A DNA stretch of 64,000 nt, taken from NCBI RefSeq assembly GCF_030253575.1, contig NC_080568.1, positions 3,179,501-3,243,500 on the forward strand, in the 5' to 3' direction. Positions within the stretch are counted from its first letter, which is position 1. Each line of letters opens with the position of its first letter. Under the pieces are notes generated by a model, which saw nothing but the letters and a program-made list of their open reading frames with translations, had not been told where the DNA came from and made no database searches. The translations under genes were made by a program, and so were the position numbers. This DNA is from Rhododendron vialii (lineage: Eukaryota > Streptophyta > Magnoliopsida > Ericales > Ericaceae). Positions 22,853 through 34,118 of the stretch are shown here, in pieces.

Positions 22853-24959
22853 TGTAGACACCCCAATTTAGAAATCCTGGACACCTTTTAAGTCTCCAAT
22901 GATGATAAACAAAGCATGATCTAAACCTTTTGGAGCACTACCTTTCGAAAACCGTAGACAAATGGCCGATAAGCTTCCCAATAATGAAAACGTGCCTTGA
23001 AAGCTTCAAATAATGCACTTTGTACTCAAAGGAGTGAGGAAACACCTTAGAACTAGGTATGAGCATGCCAAGTGACACTTAGAATGAGTGAGTACGTGTT
23101 TTGGCCAACGTGGCACCAATGGTCTTTGGTTTAGTCTGCTTTCAACCCATTTTTCATAAATAAAACCTCTCTATTTTTATGGTTGGAGTCCACCATCTTA
23201 TAGCACATTTAAAACCCTCTTTATCGATATATAATAAGCCTTAATTCGATTTGAGATGAGGGAGATACAAGGATTTTGCCTAAACGACTTCTTTTTCGAC
23301 CACCTGACAGTAAAATCATCGTATCTTTTGATGTACAAAATATTTTTGATCCAAATCACTTGGGTTAGAAAGTAGACTTGACAAGTTTTCCAACGATTTG
23401 AAAAACACCCAAAACCGAGTCGGGGAGTGTCCGAGGTGGCCTCGCGAAGTTCGGCCTACCTCGCAGTAGACATATGTCCAGCGTACGGTGCTCTTTCCAC
23501 CGTACGGCACATCCCAACCGACTTAAGTTAAAGCGGTTAAAAACACTACCGTGTGGTAGATATATGTCCATTGTACGGTACATGGTCCACCGTACGATAC
23601 ATGGGTACTTGTGCTGCCTTTCCAAACTTAACGGCCAAGGCATTTTAGGCCGTCATTCCCTATCCCCTGGCCCGCCATAGCTCTGCAGCAGGTCGGTATA
23701 AGCTTGAAGACCAAGCAAAAACCTTTGAAAAGCTCTCCTATAAATACCTGGGTGTTTTAGAGGAAGATATACGAAAAAAACAAAGAGAACCAGAAGAAAG
23801 AAGTCTAACATGCCTCAGGTTCACTGAAAAGTAGTGCCAACCCTCATACTTCCTTCAAAATACCAAAAATACTACCAAACCAAGTCCAAAACCTTTTCCA
23901 AAGTGTTCAAATCACAGCCCATATCTGCTTGCTACTGTTTCAGAAAACCAAAAGGTCTACTCCTTGCCCAAACTCATACCAAGAGATATCACCATAGCCA
24001 CAACCCTTTTCCCAAAAAGGGTTTTCATTCTAAAAGGTATAACTTTTTGTTTCTGTATTCTGAGGGGGGACCAAATGGCATAAATTGGTTCCTTATACCA
24101 GCTTTAGGCCTGAATGGTTCAAATACTGCATGAAAATCAAAGTTGGTATCCCACATATGTCTACCGTACGGCACTCATGACTGCCGCACGGTAGAGGTTT
24201 TTCAGGGGAACAGTTTCATTTGCAACTTCTTTCCATTCTTCTGTTTTAACATGATATACCATGCTGTTTCATGTTCTGTTTAAAGCAATATATGTCATGC
24301 TAGTTAGATTCATGAAATTGCATTAGTCACTTAGCATGTTTTGACATAAATATTGCTTAGTTGATACATAAGCATGCATGTCTGTTTAGGTTTCTATATG
24401 CTTTGTTAACTCGCTTGATGCTGCTAACCGCAAAGCCATGTGCCGTACGGGACAATCCTCTGCCTTACGGTGGTGTTTACGTGGGACAGATTAAGTTGTT
24501 AAGTTATTTTCTGCAATTAACTGTTTATTTGCAAGCATGCCTGTCATTTTCTGTTTTAACATTGAATATAAACTGTTTATGTGTTATATCTGTTTATGTG
24601 GCATAAAAGTTGAGCAATAAAATGATTTTCAAATCCTAAAAGTATTAGCGGAGACCGATTTTATCGGGCGAGAGGGGTGCTTTTCCAAACAAAACATTCC
24701 CCTCTCGTAACCTGACTCCCGAATCCAAAACTCTCAGTTTTAGACCAAAACCTTTCCCAAAGGGCAAAAGAGCCATGTTTTTCTCAAATACGGTTTCTCG
24801 AGTGACAATCCTTTTCAGAACTCGGGTGGCGACTCTCAAACGAACCTTTTCCTTCTTGTAAACTACAAATACAGGAAGAGACGGAAAAGATTTAAAGGGT
24901 CTTCTTAATTTGCAAAACAAAAAGAGGAAACTCGAATTTTTCCGGGCGTCTTGCCCACA
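22853..24959 (+). mobile_element. 2.1-kb solo LTR, probably Ty3/gypsy (Tat/Ogre-like)
   Basis: Begins TGTAGACACCCCAATTT and ends CTTGCCCACA, flanked by a perfect 5-bp duplication ACATG (22848-22852 and 24960-24964). TG..CA ends, the TSD and the absence of any gag or pol sequence define a solo LTR. The TGTAGACACC start and the GGGCGAGAGGGGTGC and GGTGGCGACTCT phrases near the 3' end resemble long Tat/Ogre LTRs known from plants (family assignment is inference). It ends 291 bp before the start codon of the ACOS5-like gene, in the same orientation. Confidence 0.85.
23481..24477. repeat. Dispersed CCGTACGG palindrome modules
   Basis: Quasi-palindromes of the type CCGTACGG recur in the solo LTR in three groups: about 23481-23596 (four), 24172-24194 (two) and 24441-24471 (two). 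Members of a pair are 12-30 bp apart, and the first and second groups are preceded by ATATGTC(c/t). This is more than chance for an 8-bp CpG-containing word. Confidence 0.7.
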
Positions 24960-25206
24960 ACATGCACCCCTCAGGTAAACAAGCACATGATACATCTGAG
25001 GTCACCTTTTTCTCCTATTTTTCAGTTAGGTAAAGTTCTTCAAATCCTTTTTCAAGGTTTGAATTGAAGGAGTAGTTGAAACCCGAATACAGATTCAAGA
25101 AAATGCTTTCTAGCCCTGTTACAGCAAATAAATGACCCAACAAATTCCCACCAATAAAAGCCTCATGCACAAATCATGATTCTCACATTCACACACTCTT
25201 TGCCCC

Positions 25207-25214
25207 TTATAAAG
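25207..25214 (+). promoter_or_regulatory. Candidate TATA box, ACOS5-like gene
   Basis: CTTATAAAG stands 37 bp upstream of the chosen ATG, which would give a very short leader. AATAAAAG at 25153 is an alternative that would place transcription start near 25183, after the upstream in-frame ATG at 25176. Confidence 0.4.
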
Positions 25215-25250
25215 CAAAGGTCAGTAATCCCCATTGCACACATCAAAACA

Positions 25251-28200
25251 ATGGCAACTCTCTTGCCACAAGATGAGGACCACATTTTCCGAAGCCCCTA
25301 CCCTTCGATTCCAGTACCGGATGACGTGACTCTACCGGAGTTCGTGCTTCAGGGTTTCGAATTGTATGCCGATAGCGTCGCGTTCGTGGAGAGCGAGAGC
25401 GGTAAAGAGTACACTCATGGGGAAGTGGTTAGAGAGACCAAGAGGTTTGCCAAGGCCTTGAGGTCTCTGGGGTTGAGAAACGGGCGGGTGGTGGTCGTTC
25501 TGCTCCCAAACGTGGCGGAGTACGCCATTGTCGCGCTCGGGATAATGGCGGCTGGTGGAGTGTTCTCGGGTGCGAATCCGTCTGGGCATGCGTCGGAGAT
25601 TAAGAAGCAGGTGGAGGCGGCTGATGCCAGGCTTATTGTCACCAATGGGCCAAATTACGAGAAGGTGAAGATTTTCTACACAAATGGAAAATATATTCAA
25701 CTTCTTATACACTATACAGCTTCTATTAAAATACATGCAATCAAAGCTGACTAACCTGTTCGACTCAGACCGGGGAGCACTAGAATGAATGCTCCTCGGT
25801 CTAAGCTGAACACATTAGTCTACTTCGGCTTGGATTTTGGCTAGAACTCAATGCTCGGATTTCATACGAATCACTCAAAACCCTGTTTGACAACTACAGG
25901 TGAAGGGTCTAGGAGTGCCAATCATAGTACTAGGCGAACAAAGAGTCGAAAGCGCCATATATTGGGAAGAACTTCTTGAAGCCGCAGATCGTGCCAGCAA
26001 CGGTACTATCACCGAACCCATAGCCCAAACCGATCTCTGCGCCCTCCCGTTCTCCTCCGGCACCACCGGTACCTCAAAAGGCGTGATGATAACTCATCGG
26101 AACCTCATTTCCAACCTCTGCTCCACTCTCTTCAGCGTACGCCCCGAACTAATTGGAAAAGTGACCACGCTTGGCCTAATGCCGTTCTTCCACATATATG
26201 GCATGGCAGGAATATGTTGCGCTACGCTGAAAAACAAGGGGAAAGTGGTGGTGATGGGACGGTACAAAATCGATACGTATCTGAACGCGTTGATTGATCA
26301 CGAGGTCACGTTCGCACCAATCGTGCCTGCGATTATTTCCGACATGGTTAAGAATGCTGCGGTCGATGATTTTGATCTTGGTAAGATTAAATTGCATGCT
26401 GTTATGACTGCAGCGGCTCCCCTGGCGCCAGAGGTACTTAGTGCGTTTGAGAGGAAGTTCCCTGGTGTGGTTGTACAAGAGGTAAGCACTGTGTTGACTG
26501 AATTTGGATATTGTGTTAGGAGTAACCTGGAGTGTTACTCAATATTCCTCTATGCAAATTCATGTTTACGTTGTTCTCGAGAAAATTTTCAATGCAACGG
26601 TTATTTGTAAAATGCGTTACATTTGACCGTTGTATTAAAGATTTTTTCATTTTCTCGTGATTTTGAAAACAGATGCAATGGAAAGTAAAAACATCCATGT
26701 ATTCATGTTTTTGTACCACTTTTGGGTTTCTGGGAAATTAGTTCTTGAATAGTAAGAAAAATTTGGAGAACATGGTCAAGTTTTAATCACTAGTTGGGCA
26801 AATTGCCATGTGGTATTCCGAACCTACTGAATAACCTTAATCAAAGAGCCGTTACAACCAGATTAATGTGTGGTGGAGAGGAGTGTTAGGGCACGAAGTG
26901 TCGGTGCCAAAAACCACTGAATTTTTTGAAACGAACGTCATCAATAATGTGAATATACTCATCCGATCAACCTGAATTTTTACCTACTTGGTTAATATGC
27001 CCTTTTTCACTGCTGCCAGGCATACGGAATGACGGAGCATAGCTGCATCACTCTTACCCACGGGGATCCAGAAATGGGCCATCGAATTGCAAAGAAAAAC
27101 TCTGTCGGGTTTGTGCTTCCAAATTTGGAAGTCAAGTTTATCGACCCAAACACGGGTCGATCTCTCCCCAAGAACACTCGGGGCGAAATCTGCGTGAGAA
27201 GCCAATGCGTAATGAAAGGTAGCATATATACCCAATTGGCTGTTTGCTCGTATCTGGCTTTTTATCAATATAAACTGCATTTGTTCGCTCCTAAAAAAAA
27301 AAGTATCGGCTTGCTTCGAGATGATGCATTGTAAAAAACATTTCTTCACCACACTTTACAGCCTAAAAGGTTAGCTCTCATAACTTCATGTGTCAAACTT
27401 CACAGGTTATTATAAAAACAAGGAGGAAACCGCTCAGACCATCGATGAAAACGGGTGGCTTCACACGGGTGATATCGGGTACATCGATGATGACGGAGAT
27501 GTTTTCATTGTGGATCGCATAAAAGAACTCATCAAATACAAAGGATTTCAAGTAAGATTTGCTAACGGCTTTGAGCAATTGAGATAGTCGAAAAAACGAA
27601 CACAGTTTGGGTTACTAATAATGCTCCATTAGATTGAAGTTAATAGGTGTGGAAGATTCAGGTTCTTTCGAGTGGTTAGGCCATTTTTCACAGACCCTGC
27701 CATAGCCAATTATGGAGCAGTAATTTGTGCTTCTAAATGTTCATTTTGATTGTGCAGGTGGCTCCTGCTCACTTGGAAAATATCATCCTAACTCATCCCT
27801 CTGTTGCAGATGTTGCTGTTATTCCGTAAGTATCATTATCACGCGCATAAGCACTTTGCACATAGGTTCAAATACCGTCATCTCATACAAGGGGCGGGTC
27901 TCAGATTGAAATTCACTTGCTACGAAACCCCTTTACTTGTGAGGAATCTGTGTTCAGTTTTGGAATCCCTTCGTGAAAATTCTAAGTCCCTACTGATATG
28001 ACTTAACGAATACGAAAATTTAAGTAAGCAACGACGTGACTACGAATGACATCGCTCAAATTCAAAATACTCCAAAAGAAATTGATCATGAAACACGCAA
28101 CCGAAGAAGAACGGAAAGTTAAATTCAATGAATGTTTTTAAATCTGCAGATTACCCGATGAAGAGGCAGGGGAGATACCGGCAGCATGCGTAGTGATGGA

Positions 28201-28402
28201 CTCGAATGCAAGAGAAAGTGAAGAAGATATAATGAAGTATGTTGCCTCTAATGTTGCAAGCTATGAGAGGGTGAGAGTGGTGCAGTTTGTGGGTGCAATC
28301 CCTAGATCAGCTTCAGGGAAAATTCTCAGAAGGGTTCTGAAAGAAGAGATGGTTAAAAACATGGTCATCAGAACCAACCCAAAACTGGTGCGACATTGTT
28401 AA
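25251..28402 (+). CDS. ACOS5: Acyl-CoA synthetase, ACOS5 / 4CL-like 1 type
   Basis: Ligates CoA to hydroxy fatty acids through an acyl-adenylate. In Arabidopsis ACOS5 supplies sporopollenin precursors in the tapetum. Six exons with GT-AG borders and consistent phases: 25251-25664, 25900-26481, 27020-27218, 27406-27551, 27758-27825, 28150-28402; 553 aa, against about 540 for ACOS5. The AMP-binding box [10 protein letters not shown] is at residues 190-199, GEICVRS at about 387-393, and [10 protein letters not shown] followed by [14 protein letters not shown] in the linker; the C-terminal lysine lies in SASGKILRR. The extended match over the whole length, including AYGMTEHSC and [15 protein letters not shown], places it with ACOS5 rather than true 4CL. 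The ATG at 25251 is preferred to an in-frame one at 25176 because the family starts with a short tail before IFRSPYPS. All motifs are intact. The solo LTR ends 291 bp upstream. Confidence 0.92.
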
Positions 28403-28705
28403 AAGTCCACCGAAATTCCCAAGTTTGAAATTGGGTACAATGTTAAGTCAATAATACTTGGTTTTGCGCCGTCCACGCCTTTGTTGCCTCCGTTCCCCTG
28501 CTTCTATATCCCAATGCGCAATGCGCGCTTTCGCAGAACAATTGTGTATTGAAATTCATGTGTTTTGAGATTCTTACTGCAAAATCAAAGATTATTTGCC
28601 TTCGGCTAGTGGCTTAAAGTTGGGTTTATTGGCTTTGTAAGCCTACAAGAAAGATGAGTGCTTGATTCAAGAGTTGTAATGGCTTATCACATCAAGGAGA
28701 TGAGA

Positions 28706-28711
28706 AATAAA
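28706..28711 (+). terminator. Candidate poly(A) signal, ACOS5-like gene
   Basis: AATAAA 304 bp after the stop codon, in the context GAGAAATAAAATC. No other perfect AATAAA lies closer. Confidence 0.4.
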
Positions 28712-28804
28712 ATCTTTGGGTACAAATAAACCCGCAGTCCATTATAAAGAACAATAATACTACTTGGAAGTTGAAACATATAGTTATTCAAAGACGATCG
28801 TTTT

Positions 28805-29365
28805 CGTTCTCTTGAACTTAATTTAAGTTTAACTTAAATTTGAGAATTTTGTCATTATTTGAATTTTTTCGCATTTGTTAGTTTTGTGCCAAAATTTAGT
28901 GGGTTATTGATTCGTCTTGACTACAGGAATCGGAAAATTAATTAATTTTTTTTACTTTTACCCAAGTATTTTAATAAATAATCTTTTTAGCGAAAAAATT
29001 CAGCATACTATTGGCCACCCAAGAATTTCGAAAATTATGCAACTTAAATTTGAGTTGGAATCATCAGCAATTAGTCTAGAAGGATGAGTTATGACTCCAT
29101 AATATGGTATATCAGTTTAGTAGGTCCAAACTGGGTCCCATTATGTATTGAGGCATAAAAAATGATTTTTTTTCACTAAAAAGTTGTTATTTTTCAAAAT
29201 ATTTTGGTAAAAGTACAAAAAATTACTTTTCCGATTCCTCTCATCAAGACAAATCAACAACCCAGAAAAATTTAACGTAAAAGTAACAAATACGAAAAAA
29301 ATACAAATAATAAGAACAAAATTCTCAAATTTAAATTAAGTTTAAGATAAATTCAACAGAACGCA
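28805..29365. mobile_element. Foldback MITE, CGTTCTnTTGAACTTAA family
   Basis: The left arm (28805-28995) and right arm (29160-29365) are long imperfect inverted repeats. Each holds TTTTTCGCATTTGTTAGTTTT-like, GATTCGTCT-like and TTTTACCCAAGTATTTT-like segments. Ends: CGTTCTCTTGAACTTA and TTCAACAGAACG. The most compact relative is at 59241-59607; arm fragments occur at 1540, 42500-42960 and 54480-54780. Confidence 0.7.
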
Positions 29366-29561
29366 GCCTCAGAGTTGTTCTATACACATGAGTCTCATGG
29401 ATGTACCACCCACATGCGCCAGCGGCTCCAGCAACATTGCACATAGAGTTAATGTACTTATGATCTGATTAATGTACTTATGCTCTAAATCTTGACATGG
29501 TCATTGTCATGAATTTGCAATTTGCTGATTAAACAAGCCAAGACCTTACCCAACCTTTTTT
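29366..29561. other. Unassigned spacer
   Basis: Short spacer between two MITEs; nothing recognised. Confidence 0.4.
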
Positions 29562-29977
29562 GGGACTCAGATCCCGTCCTGTGTGCCTCCCTCCAGTTAC
29601 AGCCTTTTGTGGGCCCTTTTCGAACCCACGAAAATGATTGGAGTTGTTCACTTTTTATAGATTGCCGAGAATATCAACCACGTCAAAAATCACATTGATC
29701 GGATACCGTTTGGTATCATTTCCAAATGCATGAATGTTGTATAAAAAAGAGGTGCACAACACAGGATTGCACCCCCTTCAACACACTTCTCCGAAACTTA
29801 ATGCATTAAAAAAACCCTATCATACGATATCCGATCAACTTAATTTTTGGTGAGTTCATTGTTCTCGACGAGATCTAAAAAGTGAACGGTTTCGATCATT
29901 TTTATGGATCCAAAAAGAGCCCACAAAAGGACAAAATTCAACGGGACTGGAGGGAAGCTGGACAGGATCTGAGTCCC
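29562..29977. mobile_element. Foldback MITE, GGGACTCAGATCC ends
   Basis: The 416-bp element begins GGGACTCAGATCCCGTCCTG and ends CAGGATCTGAGTCCC. Arms continue inward (CCTCCCTCCAGTT against ACTGGAGGGA; TTTGTGGGC against GCCCACAAA). Flanks are T-rich on both sides, so the duplication length cannot be read. Confidence 0.7.
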
Positions 29978-31058
29978 TTTTTTTTGTGTACAATCTTAAT
30001 CGACACAAAAAGTATAATTAATAATCAAATGCTGTTAATGTAAGAAAGTTGCATCCTAAACTTTATTAGTCAAAATCCAGTTTCTATAACCGAGTATAAT
30101 AAGCATATTAAAAATGAAAAATACACCCTCCGTCAGGATTTAATAGTCCTCGTTAAATTCAAACCGAATAAAAAATAAGTTATATCTTTAAATTAATAAT
30201 AAATTTTATATTCAATATGAATCTTATTTGAAAGATATCAATTAGTTATATAAAACAATGTTTTCAAAATTAAGTAAAACATTGCAAATTATAATACAAT
30301 GTATAATCGATTGAAAAATGACATAAATTTTTTTAAAAAAACTATTAAATCTGAATGGAATAAGTAGTCAATCCACGTCCGACGGGCATAATCTATTCAA
30401 GATGACAGGCATAATCAATTCATATCTTGAATCCCATAAGCATGCAAAGAGGAAATAAAAAACCAATTTTAATTATTGGAAGCTGTCCCATCACTTGCAC
30501 TTCCCAGTATTTTTATCAGACCCATGATCTCAACTAGTCCAACTTGCTAATATATAATTGCAAGTATCTTTAAAAATAACTTTGTTTATTGTGCTTTTTA
30601 GATTCACCTAGGGCCTAGGTATATACTCTCAAGTACAGTACAATTTAACAAGAGAAAAATTAATGCAGGTGCCACCAGTTTTGACATATAGTGACATCAA
30701 GTTTATAAGTGAATATGTATAATGCCTTTCAATAGTTCACAATTTTATTTTAGTTATCAATTTTTTTTTCACAATTACATTAATATTATCTATTGTATCT
30801 AACACCAATTAAAATTTTTTTTTCACTCATTTGCTATTATCTTTATTGTTTAAAGAGAGGATAAAGGAGGGAGGAGAGAGAGAAAGAAACAATAAAAAAA
30901 GAAAGAAGTATGAATAATGCATAGGTAAAAATAGAGTATAATTGTTTATAAATTAATTTTAATTATCCTTTTACCTATGCTGGTGCAGTTGTGTTTTTTG
31001 AATTTTTTCTCTCCAAAGTAGCTAAAAAGACATTTCATCTATGCTGATGTACTTGCTC
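29978..31058. other. Gene-free AT-rich stretch
   Basis: No gene or clear repeat recognised; a purine-rich run lies near 30855-30910. Confidence 0.5.
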
Positions 31059-31663
31059 TAAAGTCGCATTTCTTGGCCCAGGCCTCTAGCCTAAATGACT
31101 ATGATGGGTGCCAAGAGATGAGGTTTTAGATTCGAGTTGATGGAGCAATATTAGCCTGACGTAGTAATCTAACTTGAGAGAAACTTATTCACAACTCAGT
31201 TATAAACAAGTTCTTTACAGCAACAACCAATCACGATCGTCCAAAAGTGTTATTGGGCACTAAAGTCACCTTTCTTGGCCTAGGCCTCTAACCCAAGTGA
31301 TCATGATGGTGCCAAGAGGTGAGGTTTCAGATTCAAGTTGATGGAGTAACATTGATTTAACATAGTAATCTAACTTGAGAGAAACTTATTCACGGCTCAA
31401 TCGTGAACAAGATCTTTACAGTAACAACTAATCGCGATCGTTCAAAAGTGTTACTGGACACTAAAGTCGCATTTCTTGGCCCAGGCCTCTAGCCCAAGTG
31501 GTTGTGATGGGTGCCAAGAGATGAGGTCTCAAATTCGAGTTGATTTTAGTAACATCGGGCTCACATAGTAATCTAACATGAGAGAAACTTATTCACACAG
31601 CTCAGTCGTGAACAAGTTTTTTATTGCAACAACCAATCGCGACTGTCTAAAAGTGTTTTGGAT
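31059..31663 (+). repeat. Three-unit tandem repeat with tRNA-like boxes
   Basis: Units of about 201 bp start near 31061, 31263 and 31464 at AAGTC(g/a)C(a/c)TTTCTTGGCC. Each contains TAGCCCAAGTGG or a close variant, fitting the Pol III A box (TRGYNNANNNGG), and about 45 bp later GATTCGAGTTG or a variant, resembling a B box. This suggests a tRNA-derived SINE head multiplied in tandem. No poly(A) or poly(T) terminator was seen at the unit ends. Confidence 0.75.
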
Positions 31664-33099
31664 GGTTTAGATTATAATAAAACTTTTAGGGAAAAAAGTT
31701 TAACTATTTTCCAAAAAAAATTCATTAACATCCGGACCGTTCAAAAGACTTTTGGACGATAACAATTGGCTCCGTAAACTATTCACAGCTCCACCATTAA
31801 AAAGATTTTCTCATCTAACTCACCAACATACTAAGAGCTCATTCCAGAATACCTTCTTAAAAAATAAGTATTTATTTCATATTTTTAAACTAAAAAATAA
31901 TGTAAATGAAAAATAAATTTTTAATTTTTTTGCACCGTATTAAAGATTTCAATGAGATTTTTCAAACAAGATCCATGTTATATATTTTTAGATTTCAATA
32001 AGCTCATTATTCTTTAGCTTGAAATTGTCTTCTTAAAAAATAAATACTTATTTCACGTTCCGGAACAGATCATAATATGGTCCAAAAAAAAAAAAAGGGT
32101 CGCCTTAAAGCACGTGGGTTTTGTTTTGGGCAAGGAAGGGAAGAGGTTCCATTCTGGAGTCTACTAGGAGTCTAGGACTGTTGAGGCTGCATACATAATA
32201 ATTACATATGTTCAAAAAAAAGAAAAAGGGAAAAAAAAGACTCTTGAGGAGTAACATGTTTTTCTAGACAATTTAGAGAATTTGGACCTGTTTACGCGTA
32301 ACTTAATTAATTTTTTTGGAAGACGAATCTCGCATTTTGCTGAACTTTTGCATGCTAGAACTTGGTGGACTAATGGTACCTTGGTCGCATAATTTGCCGT
32401 TGAGATTCTTCGCTCCTGTTTTCAATTTTTTTTCGCACATTTTCGCTCTCAATTTAATTTTTATCATGAATTTTGGTAGAAAAATTTTTGGTAAACCTTT
32501 TCATGTTTGCGCTTGTTTAGTTTCATAATTCTTCAAAATACTTTGCGCTCGTACTCTCAATTCTTGAACTACGCTCACGCTTTCAATTCTTACTCTCGCG
32601 GCTTTAGTAATTTCAGATGAGATTCTAATACACTTTTGCACTTGCACATCCGCTCGTGAATTACATGACAATTTGGCTCTATTCATTTCGATGTAAAATG
32701 TTTTCTCTAAAATCAAACTTCAAATTTATATTTTCTAGTATTTGGTTGACACTTGAAAATACTTTCAGAAATTGAAAAAATAGTATAGAGAGAGGGGGCT
32801 TAAACTATAGAGAGATCTGAAAATATTGAAATTGAATGTAGGTTAAGACTGATGATCGAGATAATTGGACAATGAGAATTGCAGTAGAAGACAGCGAGTT
32901 CATTTCGAAAAATAATTTATGAAAGATTTAAGAATAAATCATTTTTATTCAATTAATAAAAATATTTTATTTTATACATTTTTTATACAATCAAATACTG
33001 AAAAATATGTAAAATATTTTATGTCCAAACGGTGTCTAGACTCTTCCATTTACATCTGACAATAGCCCTTTCCAAAGCGCCCCAAAAAGCCTAAGAAAA
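31664..33099. other. Gene-free stretch upstream of the SBP-box gene
   Basis: Contains the foldback MITE at 31835-32071. The rest (32072-33099) is AT-rich with no recognised element and would include the distal promoter of the SBP-box gene. Confidence 0.5.
31835..32071. mobile_element. Foldback MITE, second copy of the 20202 family
   Basis: Ends GCTCATTCCAGAATACC and CACGTTCCGGAACAGATC, with the same internal TTCTTAAAAAATAAGTA repeats and GCACCGTATTAAAGAT centre as the copy at 20202-20437. Confidence 0.7.
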
Positions 33100-33187
33100 A
33101 AAGCTGGCCCTATAGCAGCGGCAGCAAACACATGCCTCCATGATTGAACAAAAACAGCTCACACATTCTCTCTCTCTCCCTCTCACT

Positions 33188-33261
<74 letters not shown>

Positions 33262-33339
33262 CTTTCTCGATTTGGTAAAGTGAAACCAGTCCAATTCCCC
33301 TTGCTTTTCCTTGGAAAATGCTCTAGTCTTCCTCAATCG
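33100..33339 (+). other. Putative non-coding leader exon of the SBP-box gene
   Basis: CT-rich leader ending in AATCG|GTAAGC, a good plant donor. The next acceptor that fits is GGTGCAG at 36217, nine bases before the ATG. The 5' boundary is a guess. The roughly 2.9-kb leader intron holds an hAT-like MITE (33860-34118). Confidence 0.5.
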
Positions 33340-33363
33340 GTAAGCCCCCCAACCCCCCCCCCC

Positions 33364-33400
<37 letters not shown>
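33187..33400. repeat. (CA)n, (CT)n and C-rich microsatellites in the 5' leader of the SBP-box gene
   Basis: A CA run (about 33188-33222) passes straight into a CT run (33225-33259). After the putative leader exon a C run (33347-33364) is followed by a second CT run (33366-33400) in the first intron. Confidence 0.9.
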
Positions 33401-33402
<2 letters not shown>

Positions 33403-33859
33403 TTATTATCCTCCGTATCTTCTTGCGAACCAGTAGAATTCGTGTTTTTCAAGCCACTGTCAAAACCCTCCGGTTAATCTCGAGGTTATTTCTGGCTACG
33501 ATCTCGTTCACTTTTTCCTCCATATCCTCTCGCAAACCAGTAGAAATCGCCGAGCTTAGTAATAATTGTTGATTGTTGTTTAGAGCATCTGTTTTTTTTG
33601 TTTCCTGTTTCGGCGAAACATCCCCTGTTAAAAGTTGAATCCTCTGGTTTTACTTGTCGTTTTATCGGAAAATGTGTTAAAGTGAAGGAGGTTATTTTCG
33701 GTACGGTTTGGTTTGATTTTTTGCTCAACTTGCTGTTGCTGTGAACCCTAGAAGGAAATTGTTGAGCTCCGTGGAGGAATCGGTTTGATTGGATTAAAGG
33801 AGTTAGGTGCTTGTTATTGTTGTTTTACAGCATTTCGGTGGAACATCAACTGTTAAAAC

Positions 33860-34118
33860 TAGGGCTGGAAACAAACCAAGCTGATCGCGACAGCTGGAGA
33901 CTCGGCTCGTTATGAGCTCGGCTCGGCTTGGTAGAAGAAGAGTCGATCTCGAGTTTTAAGTTTGATTAATAAACGAGCCGAGCTCAAGTTACTTGTAATT
34001 CGGCCCATTTGGAGGCTCAGGTCGTTTATTGATCGAACACCTTGATAATAAAAACGAGTTGAGCTCGAACTTGAGCTTTGAACATTTTAAAGCTCGATTC
34101 GGCTTGTTTCCAGCCCTG
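33860..34118. mobile_element. hAT-like MITE, GAGCCGAGCTCG family, copy 3
   Basis: Begins AGGGCTGGAAACAAACC and ends GGCTTGTTTCCAGCCCT, with internal GAGCTCGGCTCGG and AAACGAGCCGAGCTC. Flanks share TTAAAAC, displaced by a few bases. It lies in the leader intron of the SBP-box gene. Confidence 0.7.

Noticed and set aside
25176-25250. In-frame upstream ATG giving 25 more residues to the ACOS5-like protein
   Set aside because: The extra residues have no counterpart in the family, and the ATG at 25251 gives the usual short N-terminus. It could matter only if transcription starts further upstream.
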